From the NCBI GenBank assembly GCA_964475125.1, contig CAYYWP010000154.1:1-11652 (forward strand): a stretch of DNA of 11,652 bases, in the 5' to 3' direction. Below, one piece after another: positions 6,201 to 11,652 of the stretch. The notes below the pieces were generated by a model. That model saw only the letters and a program-made list of their open reading frames with translations. It did not search any database and had not been told where the DNA came from. Both the position numbers and the translations under genes were made by a program. Position 1 is the first letter of the stretch. Each line of letters begins with the position of its first letter. This DNA comes from CAYYWP01 sp964475125. Lineage in GTDB: Bacteria > Desulfobacterota > Binatia > HRBIN30 > CADEER01.

Positions 6201-9200
6201 GCGAGCCGGCCGCCGTCCATCGCAGGTCCCGCGGCCGTCTCCGACGCCGACAGGCAATTCCTGCGCCTGATGGCCCGACGCACCTGGCGTTTCTTCGAGA
6301 CCTTTGTCGCCACCGAGGATCACGGACTGCCGCCGGACAACTTCCAAGAGGACCCGAAACCGGTCGTCGCCCACCGGACGTCCCCGACCAATTTCGGGCT
6401 GTATCTGCTGTCCATCGTCGCCGCGCGCGACTTCGGTTGGCTGGGCACCCTCGCCACCGTGGAGCGCCTGGAAACGACGCTGGCCACGATGACCGGCCTC
6501 GAGCGCTTCTCTGGCCACTTCTACAACTGGTACGACACTCGCGACCTGCGACCGCTCGATCCCAAATACGTCTCGTCGGTCGACAGCGGCAATCTCGCCG
6601 GACACCTGATCGCGCTCGGCAACGCCTGCCGTGAGATCGTCGACCGTCCGGTCGTGGGCCCGGCGTGGCTGGCCGGAATCGAGGACGCGGTCGGGATGAC
6701 CCGTGAGTCCCTGAGCGCGCTCGCCGACGACCGGCGGAGTCAGACGGTAACCCGGAGGCAGTTGCACGAGGCGCTCGACGGTCTCGGCGCCATGCTGCGA
6801 GTGGTCCCCGCCACACCGGGCGAGGTAGCGCGGCGGCTCACCACCCTCGCCTCGCGCGCCGACACGGCGGCCGACATGGCGCGAGCGCTGAGCGAGGGAC
6901 GGCGCGACGACGACGCCGTGGAAGTCCTCGCCTGGGCGGAAGCGGTGCGACAGTCCGTTCGCGACTACGAGCGCGACCTCGAAGAGCTGATGCCCTGGGC
7001 GCGTCTCGTCGGCGACGCGGCAACGGCCGCCGACGGCGGCGAGCTCTCGATGCCGGAGGCCGGCCTGGCCTTCCTGCTCGACTCGATTCCGACGCTGTCC
7101 GATCTGCCCGACCGCTGCGAGGCGGCCATGCTCGTCTTGCAGCGCGAGGCACCCGCGCCTGGGGAACAGGCCGGGCGAAGCAATGACGCGTCCACTCGAG
7201 CCGAAGCCCTGATCGACGCCCTCGACCGTTCCGCAACCGCCGGCCGCCAACTCGAGCGGCGCCTCGCGGCGATCGCGCAGCTGACGCGGACGATGTTCGA
7301 CGCCATGCAATTCGGCTTCCTCCTCGATCCCGGGCGGCAGCTCCTCTCCATCGGCTACCGAGTGTCCGAGGGCACTCTGGATCCGAACTGCTACGACTTG
7401 CTCGCCTCCGAAGCGCGTCTGGCGAGCTTCGTCGCGATCGCCAAGGGCGACGTCCCGGCCCGCCACTGGATTCGCCTCGGCCGCGCCCTGACGCCGGTCG
7501 ACCGCGGTTCGGCGCTGATCTCTTGGTCGGGGTCGATGTTCGAGTATCTGATGCCGTCACTGGTGATGCGCGCGCCGGCGGGAAGCCTCTTGGAGCAGAC
7601 CAGCCGGCTCGTGGTTCGCCGGCAGAGGCAATACGGCGCCGCGCTCGGCGTGCCCTGGGGCATCTCGGAATCGGCCTACAACGCCCGTGATCTGGAGCTC
7701 ACCTATCAGTACTCGAACTTCGGCGTTCCCGGCCTGGGCCTCAAGCGCGGGCTGAGCGAGGACGCCGTGGTGGCCCCCTATGCGACGGCGCTGGCGGCGA
7801 TGGTGGATCCGCAGGCTGCGACGCAGAATCTCGCCCGGCTGGCCGCCGTGGGCGGGCGTGGCCGCTTCGGCTACTACGAGGCGCTGGACTACACCCCGGC
7901 GCGGCTGCCGGACGGGCAGCAGGTCGCGATCGTCCGCACCTACATGGCGCACCACCAGGGAATGACCCTGGTCGCGATCGCCAACGCGCTGCACGACGGC
8001 GCCATGCGCGCCCGCTTCCACGCCGAGCCGATCATTCAGGCGACGGAGCTGCTGCTGCAGGAACGCACCCCGCGCGACGTTGCGGTGGCCCGCCCGCGCG
8101 CCGAAGAGGTGCAGGCGGCGGCCAACGTACGCGAGATCGCTCCGGCGATGCTGCGTCGATTTCACTCCCCCCACGATCCGGTCCCGCGCACGCAGCTCCT
8201 CTCGAACGGCCGCTACGCCGTGATGATCACGGCCGCCGGCTCGGGGTACAGTCGCTGGCGCGACCTCGCGGTCACCCGCTGGCGCGAGGACGTGACCTGC
8301 GATTCTTGGGGCACGTTCGTCTTCCTGCGCGACGTGCGCAGCGGCGAGGTGTGGTCGGCCGGGTACCAGCCGAGCGGAGTCGAGCCGGACAGCTACCACG
8401 TGGAATTCTCCGAGGGCCGCGCCGAGATCGTCCGGCGCGACGGGACGATGGTCACGACGCTCGAGGTGGCTGTCTCCGGCGAGAATGATGCCGAGGTCCG
8501 CCGCGTGTCGCTGTCGAACCTCGGCACCCGGGCGCGAGAAATCGAGCTCACTTCGTACGCCGAGGTCGTCCTGGCGCCGGCGGCGGCCGACGCGGCGCAT
8601 CCGGCGTTCTCGAAACTGTTCGTGCACACCGAGTTCGTCGCCGATGTCGGCGCCCTCCTCGGCACGCGGCGGCGGCGTTCTCCGGCTGAGACGGAAGTCT
8701 GGGTGGCACACCTCGCCGTGGTCGAAGGCGAGACCATAGGCGAGGGGCAATTCGAGACCGACCGGGCGCGTTTCCTCGGGCGCGGGCGCGAGGTGCGGGC
8801 GCCGATTGCGATCCTCGACGGCCGGCCGCTCTCGAACACGGTCGGGGCGGTGCTCGATCCCGTGTTCAGTCTGCGCCGCCGCGTGCGCGTGCCGCCGGGA
8901 GCCACCGCGCGCATCGCCTTCTGGACGCTGATCGCGCCCACGCGCGGGGAAGCGCTCGACCTGGCCGACAAGCACCAGGACGCGACGGCCTTCGAACGCG
9001 CCGTCACCCTGGCGTGGACCCAGGCCCAAGTCCAACTCCATCACCTCGGCGTCGGGACTGATGAAGCAAACCTCTTCCAGGGGCTCGCCAACCACGTGCT
9101 CTACTCGGACCCGACGCTGCGCCCGTCCCCCGCGGTGCTCAAACTGAACGAGCGGGGGCCATCGACCCTCTGGGCCTACGGCATCTCCGGCGACGTGCCG

Positions 9201-11652
9201 ATCGTCATGGTTCGCATCGATGAGGCCGAAGATGTGGAGATCGTCAGGCAGCTACTCCGCGCCCACGAATATTGGCGGTTGAAGCAGCTGGCGGTCGATC
9301 TCGTCATCCTCAACGAACGATCCACGTCCTATACTCAGGACCTTCAGGGGGCACTCGACACGCTGGTGCGGGCGAGCCAGTCGCGGCCGCACCCCGAAGG
9401 AGAGGGCGCGCGGGGGCGCGTGTTCGTGCTGCGTGCCGACCTGATGTCCCTCGAGGCGCGCAACCTGCTCCGCACCGCGGCGCGCGCGGTGCTCCTCAGC
9501 CGCCGCGGCAGCCTCGCCGAGCAGCTCAAGCATCTGGAGGGATCCGCGCTGGCTGCGCCGCGGTCGGTCAGCGCACCGTTGGTCACGGCGAAGTCGGCCG
9601 GACAGGCATCTGCCCCGGTGGCCAGTGAAGCGGCCAGAAACCGTCCGGTGAGCGCGCTGCCGGAGCCGGAGTCGCCGCTACCGCAGCTCGATTTCTTCAA
9701 CGGCCTCGGCGGCTTCGCCGCCGAGGGGCGCGAGTACGTGACGGTTGTCGGCGAGGGACAGTGGACACCGGCGCCGTGGATCAACGTGATCGCCAACCCC
9801 TCGTTCGGCTTCCAGGTATCGGTCGAGGGGGGAGGATACACCTGGGCGGTCAACAGCCGCGAGAACCAGCTCACGGCCTGGTCGAACGACCCCGTCGGCG
9901 ACCGGCCGGGTGAGGCGATCTACCTGCGCGACGAAGACAGTGGCGCGCTGTGGGGACCGACGGCGCTGCCGATCCGCGAGGAGGCCGGGTCGTATGTCTG
10001 CCGGCACGGCCAGGGGTACAGCCGTTTCGAACACACCGCGCACGGGATTACACTCGAGCTGCTGCAGTACGTCCCTCTCGACGACCCGATCAAGATCTCG
10101 CGGCTGACGATCCGCAATCGCTCTGGGCGCACGCGACGTCTGTCGATCACCGCGTATGTGGAGTGGGTTCTGGGCCTGTCGCGCGCTGCCGCCGCGCCGT
10201 ACATTGTGACCGAGCTCGATGCAGAGACCGGCGCGATGCTGGCGCGCAACCCGTGGCGCCACGAGTTCGGCGATCGCGTCGCCTTCGCCGATCTGGCCGG
10301 CCGGCAGCAGTCGTGGACCGGCGACCGGACGGAATTCCTCGGCCGCAACGGCACGCTCGAACGCCCGGCTGGCCTGGCTGGTAACGTGTCGCTCTCCAAC
10401 CGAGTCGGCGCCGGTCTCGACCCCTGCGGCGCCCTGCAAACTCGCCTCGAGCTCAGACGGGACGGCGAAGCGGAGATCCGCTTGTTCGTTGGCGAAGCCG
10501 CCACCCGAGCAGACGCGCGCGGGCTGATCACGCGCTACCGCGCCGCCGACCTCGACGCAGTCTTCCGCACCGTGACCCGGCACTGGGACGAGGTCCTCGG
10601 CGCGATCCAGGTGAAGACGCCCGAGCCGTCCATGGATCTGCTGCTGAACCGATGGCTTCTCTACCAGACGCTCGCCTGTCGCGTGTGGGCGCGCTCGGCG
10701 TTCTACCAGGCGAGCGGCGCGTATGGCTTTCGCGACCAGCTCCAGGACGTGATGGCGCTGGCGGTGTCGCAGCCGGCGCTCATGCGCGCCCATCTCCTGC
10801 GCGCCGCCGCCCGGCAGTTCGTCGAGGGCGACGTGCAGCACTGGTGGCTGCCGCCCTCGGGCCAGGGAGTGCGCACGCGCGTCTCCGACGACGCCGTCTG
10901 GTTGCCGTACGCCGCCGCCCACTACATCGAGGTGACTCGCGACCTCGCGGTGCTCGACGAGCCGGTGCCCTTCCTCGAAGGTCGCGGCCTCGGCGACGAC
11001 GAGCCCGACGCGTACTATCAGCCCTTGCAGTCCGAGGAGCACGCGGGGCTGTTCGAACACTGTGCGCGGGCCCTCGACCGGGGTCTCCCGGTCGGTGTGC
11101 ATGGCCTACCGCTGATCGGCGGCGGGGACTGGAATGACGGCATGAACCGGGTTGGTCACGCCGGCAGGGGCGAGAGCGTGTGGCTCGGCTGGTTCCTGCA
11201 CGCAACGCTTTCGGCCTTCGCCCCCCTTGCCGAGGCGCGCGGCGAGTCGGCGCGCGCGGCGACGTGGCGGCAGCACGCGGCATCCTTGCGCGACGCACTC
11301 GAGCGCCACGCCTGGGATGGCCACTGGTACCGGCGCGGCTACTTCGACGACGGCACGCCGCTCGGGTCGGCGGCGAGCAGCGAGTGCCGCATCGATTCGG
11401 TCGCCCAGTCCTGGGCGGTGATCTCGGCCGCCGCCGACCCGGCGCGCGCCGCCACGGCCATGGCGGCGGCGGCCGTGCGCCGCGGCCGCCCCGCCGACGG
11501 ACTCGTGATCCGCATGGCCCCGCCCATCGAGAACGTCATGCGGAGCGCGCTCGTCATGTGGGACGGCGCCTCCGCGGCCACCATGGCGACGGTCGGCAGC
11601 GCGCCGTCGCCCCGGGGGTTCTGCATGCCGAACCGGATCCCCCAGCGGATCG
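3219..11652 (+). CDS. ndvB: Cyclic beta-1,2-glucan synthase (NdvB/Cgs type), 3' end cut
   Basis: Very large inner-membrane enzyme that polymerises UDP-glucose into beta-1,2-glucan and closes it to a ring for the periplasm. One frame runs unbroken for 2811 codons to the window edge. Layout: cytosolic N-terminal region 1-400 (PAEWLVDNFH near 95); membrane segments ~412-440 and 443-464; GT84 synthase ~485-800 with DAD 634-636, GKGIYDVD from ~723, SHDLLEG 747-753 and QHRWARGDW 781-789; membrane segments ~827-846, 851-873, 889-915, 954-970 and 975-991; glycoamylase-like domain ~1010-1620 (the part assigned to cyclisation by transglycosylation, GH189) with AHRTSPTN near 1052, FYNWYDT 1101-1107, PWGISES 1479-1485 and MAHHQGMT 1576-1583; a GH94-type sandwich ~1640-1930; an Ala/Ser/Pro linker ~2109-2156; a second sandwich from ~2157; and a GH94 barrel with DWNDGMN 2637-2643, the block holding the general acid. 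The GH94 part sets chain length by phosphorolysis in characterised enzymes. No exporter gene (ndvA) is in view. The last ~40 codons do not match the family. Confidence 0.97.
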   Translation, partial: MMRRFVLRALARRAVGFSRPAEELIRSELFSVDRLEQHAESLAVAQRISARPGAGRRLASRLSDNGRVLLAAYRVIAAAVREERVITPAAEWLVDNFHIAEEQIREIRDDLPSGFYRQLPKLADGPLAGYPRVFGLAWAFVAHTDSLFDPQTLGRFVRAYQRVQPLTIGELWAVAITMRIVLVENLRRSAERIVHGRMARQEADALADRLLEAGDATALTATVLHQFGRMPLPATFTVQLIQRLRDQDPAVTPALRWLEERLAHQGTTADEVVREEHQRQGAMNVTVRNVITSMRFMSAVDWVEFFESVSLVDAELSARTDFAAMDFPTRDRYRHAIEALARGSGHSELDVARRAVLAATRAGGDLPSGDVPTGRERDPGYYLIANGRPAFETVLGFRAPWRDWLARAYAAAGVVGYLGAIALLSIAILALPLLGVAALGVSQGELWLLALLALVPASEAAAALVNRHVTTQFGPMLLPGMELRNGVPDDLRTMVVVPMLLTTRAALEEQIERLEVHHLASPDDDLSFALLSDWTDAATERASGDAELLDAAAEGIALLNRRHAATEDGERFLLFHRRRVWNEGEGKWIGWERKRGKLHELNRLLRGATDTTFVAIGGRAPVAPPRVRYVITLDADTRLPRGAARRLVGKMAHALNRPQLDPGSGRVVEGYAVLQPRVTPTLPTGHEGSLFQRVFSGPGGMDPYASAVSDVYQDLLGEGSYTGKGIYDVDVFEAALEGRVPESTLLSHDLLEGTFARAGLISDIEVVEEFPARYDVAAARQHRWARGDWQLLPWILGRGRDSSGDATRRAIPLIGRWKMLDNLRRTLAAPAAFLALLAGWTLPTPAAAAWTASILSIMALPALLPFFAGIVPRRIGISKRGHVRAVGADLSLALFQIAFLVTLLAHQAWLMADAIARTFFRLFVSHRHLLEWLTAAQAKFGLPLDVPGFYRRMAGGVALAAVAAIAVGCTGRGGQAIAAPFVLLWMLSPAIARWASRPPSIAGPAAVSDADRQFLRLMARRTWRFFETFVATEDHGLPPDNFQEDPKPVVAHRTSPTNFGLYLLSIVAARDFGWLGTLATVERLETTLATMTGLERFSGHFYNWYDTRDLRPLDPKYVSSVDSGNLAGHLIALGNACREIVDRPVVGPAWLAGIEDAVGMTRESLSALADDRRSQTVTRRQLHEALDGLGAMLRVVPATPGEVARRLTTLASRADTAADMARALSEGRRDDDAVEVLAWAEAVRQSVRDYERDLEELMPWARLVGDAATAADGGELSMPEAGLAFLLDSIPTLSDLPDRCEAAMLVLQREAPAPGEQAGRSNDASTRAEALIDALDRSATAGRQLERRLAAIAQLTRTMFDAMQFGFLLDPGRQLLSIGYRVSEGTLDPNCYDLLASEARLASFVAIAKGDVPARHWIRLGRALTPVDRGSALISWSGSMFEYLMPSLVMRAPAGSLLEQTSRLVVRRQRQYGAALGVPWGISESAYNARDLELTYQYSNFGVPGLGLKRGLSEDAVVAPYATALAAMVDPQAATQNLARLAAVGGRGRFGYYEALDYTPARLPDGQQVAIVRTYMAHHQGMTLVAIANALHDGAMRARFHAEPIIQATELLLQERTPRDVAVARPRAEEVQAAANVREIAPAMLRRFHSPHDPVPRTQLLSNGRYAVMITAAGSGYSRWRDLAVTRWREDVTCDSWGTFVFLRDVRSGEVWSAGYQPSGVEPDSYHVEFSEGRAEIVRRDGTMVTTLEVAVSGENDAEVRRVSLSNLGTRAREIELTSYAEVVLAPAAADAAHPAFSKLFVHTEFVADVGALLGTRRRRSPAETEVWVAHLAVVEGETIGEGQFETDRARFLGRGREVRAPIAILDGRPLSNTVGAVLDPVFSLRRRVRVPPGATARIAFWTLIAPTRGEALDLADKHQDATAFERAVTLAWTQAQVQLHHLGVGTDEANLFQGLANHVLYSDPTLRPSPAVLKLNERGPSTLWAYGISGDVPIVMVRIDEAEDVEIVRQLLRAHEYWRLKQLAVDLVILNERSTSYTQDLQGALDTLVRASQSRPHPEGEGARGRVFVLRADLMSLEARNLLRTAARAVLLSRRGSLAEQLKHLEGSALAAPRSVSAPLVTAKSAGQASAPVASEAARNRPVSALPEPESPLPQLDFFNGLGGFAAEGREYVTVVGEGQWTPAPWINVIANPSFGFQVSVEGGGYTWAVNSRENQLTAWSNDPVGDRPGEAIYLRDEDSGALWGPTALPIREEAGSYVCRHGQGYSRFEHTAHGITLELLQYVPLDDPIKISRLTIRNRSGRTRRLSITAYVEWVLGLSRAAAAPYIVTELDAETGAMLARNPWRHEFGDRVAFADLAGRQQSWTGDRTEFLGRNGTLERPAGLAGNVSLSNRVGAGLDPCGALQTRLELRRDGEAEIRLFVGEAATRADARGLITRYRAADLDAVFRTVTRHWDEVLGAIQVKTPEPSMDLLLNRWLLYQTLACRVWARSAFYQASGAYGFRDQLQDVMALAVSQPALMRAHLLRAAARQFVEGDVQHWWLPPSGQGVRTRVSDDAVWLPYAAAHYIEVTRDLAVLDEPVPFLEGRGLGDDEPDAYYQPLQSEEHAGLFEHCARALDRGLPVGVHGLPLIGGGDWNDGMNRVGHAGRGESVWLGWFLHATLSAFAPLAEARGESARAATWRQHAASLRDALERHAWDGHWYRRGYFDDGTPLGSAASSECRIDSVAQSWAVISAAADPARAATAMAAAAVRRGRPADGLVIRMAPPIENVMRSALVMWDGASAATMATVGSAPSPRGFCMPNRIPQRI

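Noticed and set aside
9544..9684. Low-complexity Ala/Ser/Pro stretch in the synthase, considered as an insertion
   Set aside because: It falls between two GH94-type regions where a flexible linker is expected, and the frame and flanking motifs are intact.

Overview
The window is high-G+C bacterial DNA (about two-thirds G+C by eye, nearly all third codon positions G or C in the coding frames). A resistance-nodulation-division (RND) efflux pump and a cyclic beta-1,2-glucan synthase both point to a Gram-negative with an inner membrane and a periplasm. I cannot name the lineage. The layout is ordinary chromosome. There is no CRISPR array, no tRNA or rRNA, no transposase and no phage gene that I can see.

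Region 1 (1-692, + strand): the 3' end of an RND multidrug permease, cut by the left edge. Region 2 (850-2198, - strand): a two-gene unit transcribed towards the pump, made of an RhlE-type DEAD-box RNA helicase followed 50 bp later by a 43-residue Lys/Gln/Ala/Ser-rich protein with a perfect Shine-Dalgarno. The unit is bracketed by copies of one palindromic repeat. A complete 138-bp inverted doublet (2215-2352) lies directly upstream of the helicase start, and a decayed half copy (804-839) lies just past the small gene.

Region 3 (2353-3218): mostly non-coding. It holds one short + strand gene (2700-2912) for a 70-residue protein with two CPxC knuckles, followed by a GC-rich hairpin. Region 4 (3219 to the right edge, + strand): a single reading frame of at least 2811 codons, cut by the window end. 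It encodes a cyclic beta-1,2-glucan synthase of the NdvB/Cgs type, with GT84 synthase, glycoamylase-like and GH94 parts in the usual order. It fills over 70% of the window.

These genes do not form one pathway. The pump and the glucan synthase are both envelope functions but are separated by an unrelated RNA-metabolism pair on the other strand. I did not find a clear new multi-gene system. The points most worth a second look are the palindromic doublet, which would form the leader of the helicase mRNA if the promoter lies upstream of it; the tiny gene behind the helicase; and the last 40 or so codons of the synthase, where the expected family signature is missing.
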